Assembly: GCF_000427465.1 (NCBI RefSeq)
Contig: NZ_ATYB01000008.1
Location: forward strand, 558,001 to 622,000
Direction of reading: 5' to 3'
Length of the DNA: 64,000 nt
DNA from: Sinorhizobium arboris LMG 14919
GTDB lineage: Bacteria; Pseudomonadota; Alphaproteobacteria; Rhizobiales; Rhizobiaceae
Numbering within the stretch: position 1 is the stretch's first letter; each line of letters begins with the position of its first letter. Positions 27,441-37,369 of the stretch are shown in pieces. The position numbers were made by a program, and so were the translations under genes. The notes under the pieces were generated by a model, which saw only the letters and a program-made list of their open reading frames with translations, was not told the origin of the DNA and did no database searches.

Positions 27441-28874
27441 TCAGGTCCAGCGAGCTGACAGGCTGGCGCTGGGGTGAAACTCGAAATCGCGGTCGAAGGG
27501 GAAGATCGGCCGCTGCCGGCGCAGGCTTTCCAGCTTCTCGATATCCTGATTGACGACGCCGTTCGTCAGCGCCATCAGGTTCGGATTGGCGATCGGCGCA
27601 AGCTCCGGCGAGAGATAACCGGACTTGACGACGAGCAGCCGCACGGTCCCCGGGTCGAGACCGAGGCGGACAAAGTCCTCGATGTTGTGATAGGGGCGGC
27701 GTCGCGCCGACAATACGACCACTATGCTCCCGACCTGAACCACCGCCTGTCGCTCGGCAACCGGTCCCGGATCATCCAGATGCACCACCTCGGCCTCGAC
27801 CTCTGCGGACGGGCTCGACGCGTCGAGACTGCCGCCGATCCGCAACGTCAGCTTCCCGCCCGCGCCGGCCGCGAAACAGGCATCGACGGCCGGCCGATCG
27901 GCAATGCCGGCGATCAACGCATCGCGCCAGCCGCGCTCGAGCAGCGCGATCATCACATCCGCCCGGTCGCCGACGCCGCCACCTGTGGGGTTATCGCCGG
28001 AATCTGCGAGGACTACGGGCGCCGTCGTTGCCCGCTCAGCGATGTCGAGCATGTCGGCAAGCGATCCGGTTACCGCTCCGAAATGAAAATTTTTCCTCTG
28101 CTGCCAATAGTTTGCAGCAATTTCCTCAGCCGCCTTCGAAGCGTCGGCCTTGTCCGAGCCGGTGACGACGGCGCAGGCGGTCGCTCTCGGCTCGTCGGCC
28201 CAGACGTAGCCCACCATCAGATTGGCGTCGAGGATGCCGGGCCGCCTGTCGAATTCAGGCAGAGCACGATAAAGGCTCGACGCCGGCTCGTCCTCCGTCG
28301 AGGTGCGTTCCCCGGGGAGGAGAAGCGGCACAGGTGCCCAGGCGACGCCGGGCCGCTTCCCGGAACGAAGCGCCTCTACCAGCATCGACCAGGCCCGCAC
28401 CATGGTTTCGCGCGTATCGATATGCGGCGCCGTCCGGTAGGCCGCGAAGATATCGATTTGATCGATGATCCGCTGACTGACATTGCCATGGAGATCGTAG
28501 CTGACGGCAAGCGGGCAATCGGGGCCGATGACGGCGCGGGCGGCGGTGATCCAGTCGCCCTCGGCGTCGTCCATCCCGTCGACCTTGACCGCGCCGTGCA
28601 TGGCAAGGTAGAGCCCATCGACAGGCAGGGCCGCCTTCAGCCGCTCCAGGAATTCGGCTTTGAAGGCGTCATAGGCCGGGCGCGAGACGGGGCCGCCGGG
28701 TACGGCCCGCGCATGCAGGAGCGGCACGTGGTCTATTCCTTCGGCGCTCAGGAAGTCGAAATAATCCGACCGCAAGAGGTCCTCGCCCCTCAGAATCCGG
28801 AAATCTTCGAGCGTCATCAGTACGGGCGAATAGGTGCTGCATTCCGTATGGATTCCACCGACGGCGATCCGCAT
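27441..28874 (-). CDS. M81-family metallopeptidase (MlrC/microcystinase C-like), copy 1
   Basis: A 477-residue protein starting MRIAVGGIHTECSTYSPVLM, the diagnostic N-terminus of the M81/MlrC family. The probable metal ligands lie in SYDLHGNVS (Asp and His) and in RTAPHIDTRETM (His); DSGDNPTGGGVGD is another conserved loop. MlrC completes breakdown of linear microcystin peptides, but most family members have unknown substrates; short peptides or amide-linked conjugates are likely. It has no signal peptide, so it works in the cytoplasm. It follows the GH20 gene by 8 bp. A second M81 gene lies in the same island at 33508-35001. Confidence 0.85.
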   Translation of the reverse strand: MRIAVGGIHTECSTYSPVLMTLEDFRILRGEDLLRSDYFDFLSAEGIDHVPLLHARAVPGGPVSRPAYDAFKAEFLERLKAALPVDGLYLAMHGAVKVDGMDDAEGDWITAARAVIGPDCPLAVSYDLHGNVSQRIIDQIDIFAAYRTAPHIDTRETMVRAWSMLVEALRSGKRPGVAWAPVPLLLPGERTSTEDEPASSLYRALPEFDRRPGILDANLMVGYVWADEPRATACAVVTGSDKADASKAAEEIAANYWQQRKNFHFGAVTGSLADMLDIAERATTAPVVLADSGDNPTGGGVGDRADVMIALLERGWRDALIAGIADRPAVDACFAAGAGGKLTLRIGGSLDASSPSAEVEAEVVHLDDPGPVAERQAVVQVGSIVVVLSARRRPYHNIEDFVRLGLDPGTVRLLVVKSGYLSPELAPIANPNLMALTNGVVNQDIEKLESLRRQRPIFPFDRDFEFHPSASLSARWT

Positions 28875-28882
28875 GGCTCAAC

Positions 28883-30802
28883 TCACAGAATGGGGCTCAA
28901 TGGCGCGATCGCGGCAAAGCGCAGCCAGTCCTTCTTGTCCTTCGGGGTCCAGGCCGCCTCGGCGATTGCCGGCAGCCGGGGAAAGACGAGGCGGTTGAAA
29001 TATGCGCGCGACAGGAAATGCTCAGACCAGATGCAGGCCTGGACGCCCTTCATCCGGCTCTTCAGCTCTTCCGGGAACTCTCCTTCCGCCTCATAGGCAT
29101 AGGTGTGCGCCGGCGTCGCCGTGCCGGCCCAGCTCGCGCCGGGCTCCTGCCAGGCATCCGCCTGGGCCATGTCGAGATAGTAGGCCTGGCCCGGGGTCAT
29201 CACGACGTCGTAGCCTTCGCGCGCAAGTTCGATGCCGACTTTCGGGTTCTCCCAGGCCATCAGCAGCGTGCCCTCGGTTCCGACGCCGCCGCCATGCGCG
29301 ACCTCGTTCCAGCCGACAAGTTTGCGCCCGCGCGCCGTCAGCATCTGTTTCACCTTCTTGAGGAAATAGGACTGCAGCGCGAAGGTGCCGGAAATCCCTT
29401 CCTGCTCCATGAGTTTTCGCGCCAGCGGTGACGCGAGCCATGAGCCGTCGGCCACCTCGTCGCCGCCGACATGGATATAGCGGCTCGGAAAGAGCTCGAC
29501 CATTTCGTCGAACACCTTCTCAAGGAACTCATAGGTGTGCGGGATGGCCGGGTTGAGGGCATTGTTCGGATAGCCTTGGACCGAATGGTAGCTTTCCGGC
29601 GCCTCCTGCCCATCGGAGAGTTCGGGAAGCGCCACGAGCGCGGCAGTGCTGTGACCGGGTATGTCGATCTCCGGGACGACTTCGATGCTGAGCGCCGCGG
29701 CATGCGCGACGATCGCCTTCACGTCCGCATGGCTGTAGAAGCCGCCGACCGGTTCGGCGCCGTTGCCGAGTTGAGGCAGCATAGGCTCGTCCGGACCGCG
29801 CATGACGCCGAGCGTCGTCAGCGTCGGATAGGCCTTGATTTCCAGCCGCCAGGCTTCGTCGTCGGTCAGGTGCCAGTGGAAAATGTTGAGCTTGAACCAG
29901 GCGAGAATATCGATGAGCCGCATGAGGTCGGCGGTCGGGTAGAATTGCCGCGAGACATCGAGATGACACCCGCGCCAGCCATAGCGTGGCCGGTCCGCTA
30001 TTGCGCCGGCGGCGGGAAACCTGAATTCGCCTTCGTGGTTTCGCGCTCCGTCGATCAACTGCGCGAGCGTCGTCAGGGCATATTGCCTGCCGGCCGCCGC
30101 TCCGTACTCAAGCCGGATCTCCCGGTCGGAAAAAGCAAGCGTGTAGGCTTCGCCTTCGAGCTCCGCTTTTTTCGTGAAGACGATCGGCAGACCTTGCGGG
30201 GATGGCGCAAGACTGAAGGGAGCGTGACCGGCAGAAAACAGCCGATGGAAGAGCGCGAGAACGGTGGAGACGGCATCGATCTCGTCCGCATTGCTGTCCG
30301 CTGCGGGATAGAGCACGTCCGGGACCGTGTCTCCGGGCGCCGCGTCGATTTCCGCAGGCCAGGGCTGCAGCGCGAAGGGAAGCTCGAGCCAGCCTTCGGG
30401 AAGACGCACCGGCGGCAGCTCGCTCGCGGCGCCTTCGAGGCGGAGAGAGGAAACCGCCACGGGAGCATGGCGGCCATCCGACAGCGTCAGATAGGCCGAT
30501 TTCGCTCCATCCGTGCAATGCTTCGCCTCGCGGTGCAGGCCGCTGACGGTGAAGGTCCAGTGCTCGCCGTGGGCGAGCGTCAGTCCTTCGGGTGGCGCGA
30601 ATTCATGAAAATTGGCGTTGCGGCGCAGGAAAACCGCGTTTTCGCAAGCGGCCCCGTCAACAACTCGAGTGAGCGACGTGTAGACCAGCCGGAAGCCGCT
30701 GAGCGGCCCGCCCGACAGATTGAAGAGGCTGAAGGTGAAGCGCCCGAACGGGCCGCCATCCGGTTGCCAGGCAGACTCGAGGCGATAGAGAACCGGCAGC
30801 AT
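28883..30802 (-). CDS. Cytoplasmic beta-N-acetylhexosaminidase (GH20)
   Basis: A 639-residue glycoside hydrolase family 20 enzyme. The N-terminal third is beta-rich; the catalytic barrel follows from about residue 276 (YGWRGCHLDVSRQFYPTADLMRLIDILAWFK). The catalytic pair D448-E449 is in HVGGDEVADGS; WHLTDDEAWRLEIKAYP and PEIDIPGHSTAA are also family motifs. No signal peptide is visible, so it acts on imported GlcNAc- or GalNAc-containing oligomers. Two ATGs are possible: GGGAGG touches the first (30808) but stands 6 bases from the second, so 30802 is preferred. It lies between the SDR and M81 genes. Confidence 0.9.
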   Translation of the reverse strand: MLPVLYRLESAWQPDGGPFGRFTFSLFNLSGGPLSGFRLVYTSLTRVVDGAACENAVFLRRNANFHEFAPPEGLTLAHGEHWTFTVSGLHREAKHCTDGAKSAYLTLSDGRHAPVAVSSLRLEGAASELPPVRLPEGWLELPFALQPWPAEIDAAPGDTVPDVLYPAADSNADEIDAVSTVLALFHRLFSAGHAPFSLAPSPQGLPIVFTKKAELEGEAYTLAFSDREIRLEYGAAAGRQYALTTLAQLIDGARNHEGEFRFPAAGAIADRPRYGWRGCHLDVSRQFYPTADLMRLIDILAWFKLNIFHWHLTDDEAWRLEIKAYPTLTTLGVMRGPDEPMLPQLGNGAEPVGGFYSHADVKAIVAHAAALSIEVVPEIDIPGHSTAALVALPELSDGQEAPESYHSVQGYPNNALNPAIPHTYEFLEKVFDEMVELFPSRYIHVGGDEVADGSWLASPLARKLMEQEGISGTFALQSYFLKKVKQMLTARGRKLVGWNEVAHGGGVGTEGTLLMAWENPKVGIELAREGYDVVMTPGQAYYLDMAQADAWQEPGASWAGTATPAHTYAYEAEGEFPEELKSRMKGVQACIWSEHFLSRAYFNRLVFPRLPAIAEAAWTPKDKKDWLRFAAIAPLSPIL

Positions 30803-30826
30803 GAACATCCTCCCAAGGTGGATTCG

Positions 30827-31603
30827 TCAGTAATGGATCGATTGCGAGAAGGTCCGCGCGACGTCCGCCTGTCCTGCGGTCAGCCCGCAGTCGACGGGCA
30901 GGCAGATACCGGAGATGGCTCCGGCGGCGGGGCTGGCAAGGAAATGCACCGCTTCGGCGACGTCCTTCGGGTCGACGATACGCTGCAAGGGATACCAGCG
31001 CTTTGCCTCCTCGAAGACCTGCGGATTGGCGGCTGCGCGTGCCTCCCAGGCCTGCGTGCGCACCGTGGCCGGCGCCACCGCATTCGCGCGGATGCCGAAC
31101 TTGCCGTATTCGACGGCGATCAGTCGCGTCAGATGCAGAAGGCCCGCCTTGGCGGCGCTATAGGCCGGATGGCCGAAAACATTCATGCCGTTCACCGAGG
31201 CGATGTTGACGACCGAGCCCCGGCTCTCTTTCAGCATTTCCTCGACAGCCCGGAAACAGAGAAAGGCCGCTTCGAGGTTGAGTGCATTGTCCATGCGCCA
31301 GATATCCTGCGTGGTGTCGTGCAGGCTGACGGCGCGGGCAGCCCCCGCATTGTTCACGAGGGTACGCACGCTGCCGACGGACGCGGCAGCCTCCGCCATT
31401 GCGGCCACGCTTGCGGCGTCCGTCACATCGCAGGAAACGGCCAGGAAGCGCTCCGTTCCGCCGAGATCACGCGCCGTCCTCTCCGCCGCCTCACTGTCGA
31501 TGTCGGCCACGAGAACGGTGTCGTGACAGTCGCCCAGGCGCGCGGCGATAGAGCGGCCGATATCACCGGCGGCTCCTGTGACGATCGCAACGGATTTCGG
31601 CAT
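30827..31603 (-). CDS. Short-chain dehydrogenase/reductase
   Basis: A 258-residue Rossmann oxidoreductase. TGAAGDIGRSIAARL is the NAD(P) motif, LVNNAGAARAV the NNAG motif, and YSAAKAGLLHL supplies the catalytic Tyr-x-x-x-Lys. D33-type acid in LVADIDSEAAE at the end of beta-2 favours NAD over NADP. The frame is open to 31654, but MPKSVAIVTGA at 31603 behind AAGGAAC is the natural start. It lies between the RpiR and GH20 genes in one run; oxidation of a sugar or sugar alcohol released in the pathway is likely, the exact substrate unknown. Confidence 0.85.
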   Translation of the reverse strand: MPKSVAIVTGAAGDIGRSIAARLGDCHDTVLVADIDSEAAERTARDLGGTERFLAVSCDVTDAASVAAMAEAAASVGSVRTLVNNAGAARAVSLHDTTQDIWRMDNALNLEAAFLCFRAVEEMLKESRGSVVNIASVNGMNVFGHPAYSAAKAGLLHLTRLIAVEYGKFGIRANAVAPATVRTQAWEARAAANPQVFEEAKRWYPLQRIVDPKDVAEAVHFLASPAAGAISGICLPVDCGLTAGQADVARTFSQSIHY

Positions 31604-31622
31604 GGGCGTTCCTTCTGCCACG

Positions 31623-32486
31623 TCAGTCTCCGAGAAGCTGTCGGTCGTCGCCATCCCTGTGCACCACGAGCTGCTGCTTGATGCGTCTGAGCGTCACCGT
31701 CGCCTGCGGCTGGACGCGGTAGGCGACGAGGCTCGCGACGATATCGAGCAGTGCGATATAGGCGATACGGGTGGAGGTCGGACGATAGATGTTGTTTCCT
31801 TCCGGCAGGTCCACCGGCACGGTGATATCGGCTGCCTGTGCGACCGGGCTGCCGCTCTGGGTAAGCGCGATCGTCGGCACCTGGGCCTCCCGCGCAAGCG
31901 TGAAAGCGCGCACCATCTCCGCGTTGCGTCCGGAAAAGGACGAGCCGACGATGACGTCGGCAGGCCGTGCGGCCGCCGCCATCATCATCTGCATGCTGTG
32001 ATCGGAACTCGCAGTGATGCGCATGCCCAGGCGGAAGAGACGGTTCTGGAACTCCCCGGCGATCATCGAGGAATTGCCGCCCGAACCGAAGGCATAGATC
32101 ATTTCCGCCTGCGCCAGCCGGTCGGCTGCCTGCTCGATCGCGGCAAGATCGAGAGAACGGTGCAGCAGGAAGAGCGCATTCTGCGCCTTACTGATGATAT
32201 CCTGCGCCACATCGCCGGGCTCCTGGCTTTTCGGCTCCGGCTTCAGGTAGCGCATCCCGATATAGGGCGTGCGGGCCAGTTGCACCTTGAAATCGGAAAA
32301 GCTCTCGCAGCCGAGCCGCCGGCAGAAGCGCGTGACCGTCGGCGGCGAAACGTCGGCTTTACCCGCAAGTTCGATGATCGAAGCGTTCACCGCGAACTCG
32401 AAATCATTGAGCAGGATGTCGGCGATGCGGTTTTCCGACTGGGAAAGCCGCCCCTTCTCCTCCTGCAGTGTCGCGAAAATATCCAT
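31623..32486 (-). CDS. RpiR/MurR-family regulator with SIS domain
   Basis: A 287-residue protein with an N-terminal HTH (NRIADILLNDFEFAVNASIIELAGKADVSPPTVTRFCRRLG) and a C-terminal sugar-phosphate isomerase-type SIS domain (MIYAFGSGGNSSMIAGEFQNRLFRLGM, then VGSSFSGRNAEMVRAFTLARE). Such regulators respond to phosphorylated sugars or amino sugars. It lies inside the RidA-to-MFS operon, 21 bp after RidA. Two near-identical inverted repeats at 32984 and 41637 are its likely operators, placing the divergent unit and the ABC operon under one control. Confidence 0.9.
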   Translation of the reverse strand: MDIFATLQEEKGRLSQSENRIADILLNDFEFAVNASIIELAGKADVSPPTVTRFCRRLGCESFSDFKVQLARTPYIGMRYLKPEPKSQEPGDVAQDIISKAQNALFLLHRSLDLAAIEQAADRLAQAEMIYAFGSGGNSSMIAGEFQNRLFRLGMRITASSDHSMQMMMAAAARPADVIVGSSFSGRNAEMVRAFTLAREAQVPTIALTQSGSPVAQAADITVPVDLPEGNNIYRPTSTRIAYIALLDIVASLVAYRVQPQATVTLRRIKQQLVVHRDGDDRQLLGD

Positions 32487-32507
32487 CGAACGGCGCCCTC
32501 TCCCTGC

Positions 32508-32897
32508 TCAGGCGTCCTTCGGCTTGTACGCGACGCAATCGATTTCCACCTTGCAGTCGACCATCATGGACGACTGCACACAGGCGCGCGCCGGCGGATG
32601 AGCTCCGAAATATTCGTGATAAATCCTGTTGAAGCTCCAGAAATCCCGCGGGTCGTCCAGCCAGACGCCAACTCTCACCACATGCTCGACACCGTAACCG
32701 GCCTCTTTCAAGATGGCCAGAAGATTGCCGATCGCCCTGTGCGTCTGCGCGACGATATTTCCGTCGATGATCTCGCCGTCTTCCATTGCGACCTGACCGG
32801 AGACGTGAAGCCAGCCGTCCGCCTCCACGGCACGTGCGAAAGGCAACGCTTTTCCGCCTGCGCCAACCTGTTCGGCACCATAGCGTCTGATCGACAT
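32508..32897 (-). CDS. RidA-family enamine/imine deaminase
   Basis: A 129-residue RidA/YjgF protein: ADGWLHVSGQVAMEDGEIIDGNIVAQTHRAIGNLLAILKEAGYGVEHVVRVGVWLDD and the late RACVQSSMMVDCKVEIDCVAYK, with the conserved arginine in ARACVQ. RidA proteins hydrolyse reactive enamine/imine intermediates made by amino-acid or amino-sugar enzymes. MSIRRYG at 32897 fits the family start; an in-frame extension to 32939 (TTG) is possible but unlike the family. It is first in its operon, divergent from the NTF2-like gene. Together with GH20 and SDR it suggests a pathway with an amine-containing sugar or amino acid. Confidence 0.87.
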   Translation of the reverse strand: MSIRRYGAEQVGAGGKALPFARAVEADGWLHVSGQVAMEDGEIIDGNIVAQTHRAIGNLLAILKEAGYGVEHVVRVGVWLDDPRDFWSFNRIYHEYFGAHPPARACVQSSMMVDCKVEIDCVAYKPKDA

Positions 32898-32959
32898 GAA
32901 AGACCCGCTCTGCAAATTATTTTCTTTATCCATTGACAAGGGACCACAGAATGCGGAAT

Positions 32960-32987
32960 TTGACCAGAGAAAATCGTCGTTTATGAA
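32960..32987 (+). promoter_or_regulatory. Candidate sigma-70 promoter for the NTF2-like/M81 unit
   Basis: TTGACC at 32960-32965, a 16-bp spacer and TATGAA at 32982-32987 lie 27 bp upstream of the ATG at 33014. The inverted repeat at 32984-32997 overlaps the -10 box, which fits repression by the local RpiR protein. Confidence 0.5.
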
Positions 32988-32997
32988 AAGAATTTCA
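32984..32997. promoter_or_regulatory. Candidate RpiR operator, site 1
   Basis: TGAAA-AGAA-TTTCA, a 5-bp-arm dyad in the divergent region between RidA and the NTF2-like gene. Read as TGAAAAGAATTTCA it differs from the site at 41637-41651 (reverse strand TGAAAATGAATTTCA) by a single T insertion. The shared sequence at two promoters of one island supports a common regulator. Confidence 0.55.
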
Positions 32998-33013
32998 ATG
33001 CAGGCGAAGATAC

Positions 33014-33511
33014 ATGCGGAATCCTTTCCAGAATCCGTTTCCCGATAGCGACACGGCGCGCCACTTCATATGGGAGATGTTGGTCACCCGCGATATCGAC
33101 GCTTTCCTGGCCGCCGATTGGTCGATGGTAGCCGACGATTTCGTCGAGGAGAGCTTCATCGGCATTGACGGACGGCGGGAGACGAACCCGGACAAATGGC
33201 GGCTCACCTTTCCCTCGCTCGCCGTCTATCGCGATGAATGGCTGCGCCAGGCGCGGGATTTCGCCGGGCAGTCCTTTGCCGAGGATCCGCGGCAGGCGAT
33301 CTTCACCACCACGACCCTGGAAGACATCGAGGTCGAGGGAGAACTTGCCCTCGCGCGCAAGAAGTTCGACGGCGGGCTGAAGAAAGCGGACGGCACCTTC
33401 GACGTGATGAAGTGGCAGACGGTTTACTATTGCCGTCTACACCGGGGCCGCTGGAAAATCTGCGGCTTCACCGGCTATCTCCCCAATCCGATGGGGGCCG
33501 AACTGAGTTGA
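33014..33511 (+). CDS. NTF2/SnoaL-like protein of unknown function
   Basis: A 165-residue protein beginning MRNPFQNPFPDSDTARHFIWEML. The layout (short helices RDIDAFLAADWSMVADDF, then long beta strands ending KWQTVYYCRLHRGRWKICGFTGYLPNPMG) suggests a cone-shaped NTF2-like fold, often an isomerase, dehydratase or binding subunit. I do not recognise a specific family or catalytic residues. The TGA stop is overlapped by the TTG start of the second M81 peptidase, so the two proteins probably act together. Confidence 0.65.
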   Translation: MRNPFQNPFPDSDTARHFIWEMLVTRDIDAFLAADWSMVADDFVEESFIGIDGRRETNPDKWRLTFPSLAVYRDEWLRQARDFAGQSFAEDPRQAIFTTTTLEDIEVEGELALARKKFDGGLKKADGTFDVMKWQTVYYCRLHRGRWKICGFTGYLPNPMGAELS

Positions 33512-35001
33512 CGGACAAAGCGAAGCCATTGCGCATCTTCACGGCGGCGCTCGCGACGGAGACGAACACTTTTTCTCCCATCTGCATCGACAGGCGCGCA
33601 TTCGAGGCATCGCTTTACGCTCCGCCCGGAAAGCACCCGGAAACGCCGACGCTCTGCACTGCGCCGATCACCATCGGCCGCCGCGTGACCGCGCAAAAAG
33701 GCTGGGAACTCATCGAAGGAACAGCCGCCTGGGCGGATCCTGCCGGTCTCGTCAATCGCCAGACCTATGAGGAGCTGCGTGACGAGATCCTCGGCCAATT
33801 GCGTGACGCCATGCCCGTCGATGCCGTCGTTCTCGGTCTGCATGGTGCGATGGTCGCCGACGGTCATGAGGATACCGAGGGCGACCTGCTTCAGCGCGTA
33901 CGCGAAATCGTCGGTCCGGACGTGCTCGTCTGCGCCGAACTCGACCCGCATAGCCATCTCACAGCAAGGAGAGTGGCGGCCGCGGACTTCTTCGTCTTCT
34001 TCAAGGAGTTCCCGCACACCGACTTCGTCGAGCGCGCCGAAGACCTCTGGCGGATCGCGATCGATACGCTCGAGGGCCGCATAACGCCGGTGATGTCCAT
34101 TTTCGACTGCCGGATGATAGACGTCTTCCCCACGTCGCGCGAACCCATGCGCAGCTTCGTCGACAAGCTGATGCAGATCGAGCGGGACGATGCCGATGTG
34201 CTGTCATTGTCCGTCGTGCATGGCTTCATGGCCGGCGACGTGGCGGAAATGGGCACCAAGATGCTGGTCGTGACCAACGGCAAGGCGGAGAAAGGCGAGG
34301 CTCTCGCCCGTGAACTGGGTCTGGAGCTCTTCTCCCGGCGCGGCACCTATCGCATGCCGGAGATCGACGAACGCCAGGCGGTGGCACAGGCGCTGGCCGC
34401 TCCGGCGGGGCCCGTGGTGATTGCCGACATGTGGGATAATCCGGGCGGCGGCACGGCGGGCGATGCAACGGTCGTGCTGGAGGAACTCATTGCGAGGAAC
34501 GCGACCGACACGGCAATCGGCACGATCTGGGATCCGATGGCCGTGCGTATCTGCATGGCGGCCGGCGAAGGCGCCGAGATCCCGTTGCGCTTCGGAGCAA
34601 AATCCGCGCCCGGCACAGGCAGCCCGATCGACGGCATCGTCAAGGTCGTCAGGCTCGTGCGCAACGCCGAAATGCGCTTCGGCGAGAGTTTCGCCCCGTT
34701 CGGCGACGCCGCCCATATCCGCTTTCGCGGCATCGACATCATCCTGAACACGACCCGCGCGCAGAGCTTCGACCCGAGCCTGTTTTCCGTAATGGGCATC
34801 GACCCGACGTCGAAGAAGATTCTCGTGATCAAATCCACGAACCACTTTTTCGCCTCCTTCTCCAGGATCGCGTCCGAAATCCTCTATTGCTCGGCCGGGA
34901 CGCCCTATCCCAACGACCCGGCGAGGACTCCCTATCGGCGCGCCAGGCGCGACATCTGGCCGATGACGGCTGACCCGCACGGGCTGGAACGTAGTGCATA
35001 G
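33508..35001 (+). CDS. M81-family metallopeptidase (MlrC-like), copy 2, TTG start
   Basis: A 497-residue M81 protein whose N-terminus LRIFTAALATETNTFSPICI matches the family. Probable metal ligands are in CAELDPHSHLTARR (Asp, His) and FKEFPHTDFVERAEDLW (His); MWDNPGGGTAGDATVVLEELI corresponds to the glycine-rich loop of copy 1. The open frame runs back to 33238 inside the NTF2-like gene, but the TTG at 33508 overlaps that gene's stop (TTGA) and lies 10 residues before the conserved segment, so it is the likely start. It is clearly diverged from copy 1 at 27441 and may have a different substrate in the same pathway. Confidence 0.85.
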   Translation: MTDKAKPLRIFTAALATETNTFSPICIDRRAFEASLYAPPGKHPETPTLCTAPITIGRRVTAQKGWELIEGTAAWADPAGLVNRQTYEELRDEILGQLRDAMPVDAVVLGLHGAMVADGHEDTEGDLLQRVREIVGPDVLVCAELDPHSHLTARRVAAADFFVFFKEFPHTDFVERAEDLWRIAIDTLEGRITPVMSIFDCRMIDVFPTSREPMRSFVDKLMQIERDDADVLSLSVVHGFMAGDVAEMGTKMLVVTNGKAEKGEALARELGLELFSRRGTYRMPEIDERQAVAQALAAPAGPVVIADMWDNPGGGTAGDATVVLEELIARNATDTAIGTIWDPMAVRICMAAGEGAEIPLRFGAKSAPGTGSPIDGIVKVVRLVRNAEMRFGESFAPFGDAAHIRFRGIDIILNTTRAQSFDPSLFSVMGIDPTSKKILVIKSTNHFFASFSRIASEILYCSAGTPYPNDPARTPYRRARRDIWPMTADPHGLERSA

Positions 35002-35043
35002 CGGCTTTCCGGCCGTAAATGCGTTGCTCAAAGTGTTGGATCG

Positions 35044-35427
35044 TCAGCGAGCCGCCGGCTGAAACAGTTCCACGACATTGCCTGAAGGGTCAATCAGCAA
35101 TATCTGCGATCCGCCGGGTCCGGTGACGACGTCGTTGCGGAACCTCACGCCCGCGGCACGCAGCCGTTCGACCTCAGCGGCCAGATCGTCGACGACAAGG
35201 TGAATCCGGTTCCAGCCACCCGGTGCAGGGCATTCGCCGTCCGGCATCGGCCGACCCGCCGAGCTCAACGGGCCGCTCAACAATAGCCGCAGCCCTCCCC
35301 GCCTGACGTCCGCGAAAGCGGGAGCGTGGTTGGAGAGAAGAGAAAAGCCAAGATGTTTCGTGTACCACGCGACCGCGGCCGCGACGTCGTCGACCATGTA
35401 ACGCACGTTGACGGTTGTTTCCGACAT
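35044..35427 (-). CDS. VOC-family (glyoxalase/bleomycin-resistance fold) protein
   Basis: A 127-residue protein with two beta-alpha-beta-beta-beta modules: VNVRYMVDDVAAAVAWYTKHLGFSLL and GGWNRIHLVVDDLAAEVERLRAAGVRF, ending GGSQILLIDPSGNVVELFQP. This is a VOC metalloenzyme or binding protein; a His and a Glu at the expected metal sites (HLVV, VELF) are present. The ATG at 35427 is supported by GGGAGGCAGGA; longer starts to 35649 are not. It converges on the second M81 gene and lies 218 bp after the GNAT gene. Function is unknown; detoxification is common for the family. Confidence 0.82.
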   Translation of the reverse strand: MSETTVNVRYMVDDVAAAVAWYTKHLGFSLLSNHAPAFADVRRGGLRLLLSGPLSSAGRPMPDGECPAPGGWNRIHLVVDDLAAEVERLRAAGVRFRNDVVTGPGGSQILLIDPSGNVVELFQPAAR

Positions 35428-35645
35428 TCCTGCCTCCCGATTCAAGTGCACCAGAACAGCCCGCCAGGCGGACTTTCGCATGATTGCGACCCGGACGCCC
35501 CCTGTCCGGGGGCGCGTTGCCCCGGACCACATGTTCCCTTCAGACGCAGCGGCGTTCCATAGCGCCCGGCAGCTTGCTTCCAGCATGACACGACCGCCGT
35601 GTGCCGAACAGATAACCCGCCGTGAAAACATGCGGCAGGAGGCGA

Positions 35646-36146
35646 TCAATCAGCGATGCGTCTTACCATTAGGACGTCGTCGATTTCCCGGCCCTCGTGA
35701 AGGAAGCCGCCCGGAATGCGCCCGACTTCGGCGAAGCCCTGGCGCTCGTAAAACCGGGCGCCGACCACGTTCTCGGCGCTGACCGCAAGCTCCAACTGCT
35801 TGATGCCCGCCTTTCGCGCATGATCCGCAACCGTTTCCAAAAGGCGCTTCGCAAGGCCCGTGCCGCGCTGTTCCTGGTGCACATAGACCATGACGAGCGT
35901 CGCCCGATGCGCCATTTTGCTCGCGCGCTGACGCATCAAGCCCATAATCCCCACAGGGACATCGCCCCGGAAGGCAACGAAGACCGAGGCATCGACCATT
36001 CTGCCGCGCCACTCCTCGGCTGACAATCCTTCCCAGTCTTCGGCGCTACTGGCAAATGAAGCTGACTCCGTCCGCAGCGCTTCCAGCCGAACGGTGCGGA
36101 AGGCCTCGACATCGTCCGTGCCGAGCAGCCTGATCGCAACTCCCAT
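35646..36146 (-). CDS. GNAT-family N-acetyltransferase
   Basis: A 166-residue acetyltransferase: MVYVHQEQRGTGLAKRLLETVADHARKAG holds the acetyl-CoA P-loop (Q/R-x-x-G-x-G/A form, QRGTGLA), and LELAVSAENVVGARFYERQGFAEVGRIPGGF is motif B. The ATG at 36146 is 2 bases after the stop of the ABC ATPase gene, so it belongs to that operon; the longer frame to 36314 lies inside the ATPase gene. Acetylation of an imported amine or amino sugar is possible. The substrate cannot be read from sequence. Confidence 0.82.
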   Translation of the reverse strand: MGVAIRLLGTDDVEAFRTVRLEALRTESASFASSAEDWEGLSAEEWRGRMVDASVFVAFRGDVPVGIMGLMRQRASKMAHRATLVMVYVHQEQRGTGLAKRLLETVADHARKAGIKQLELAVSAENVVGARFYERQGFAEVGRIPGGFLHEGREIDDVLMVRRIAD

Positions 36147-36148
36147 CG

Positions 36149-37282
<1,134 letters not shown>

Positions 37283-37369
37283 TAAACTGTCTCCGGCCAC
37301 CGGCGCAGCGGCGTTTTTTCCAACATGGAAGGCGGGACCGCCGGGCTGAAGCGCGGCGGTCCCGCCGGC

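Noticed and set aside
29471..31681. 736-residue plus-strand ORF
   Set aside because: Antisense to the GH20 and SDR genes, arginine- and glycine-rich, no family motif.
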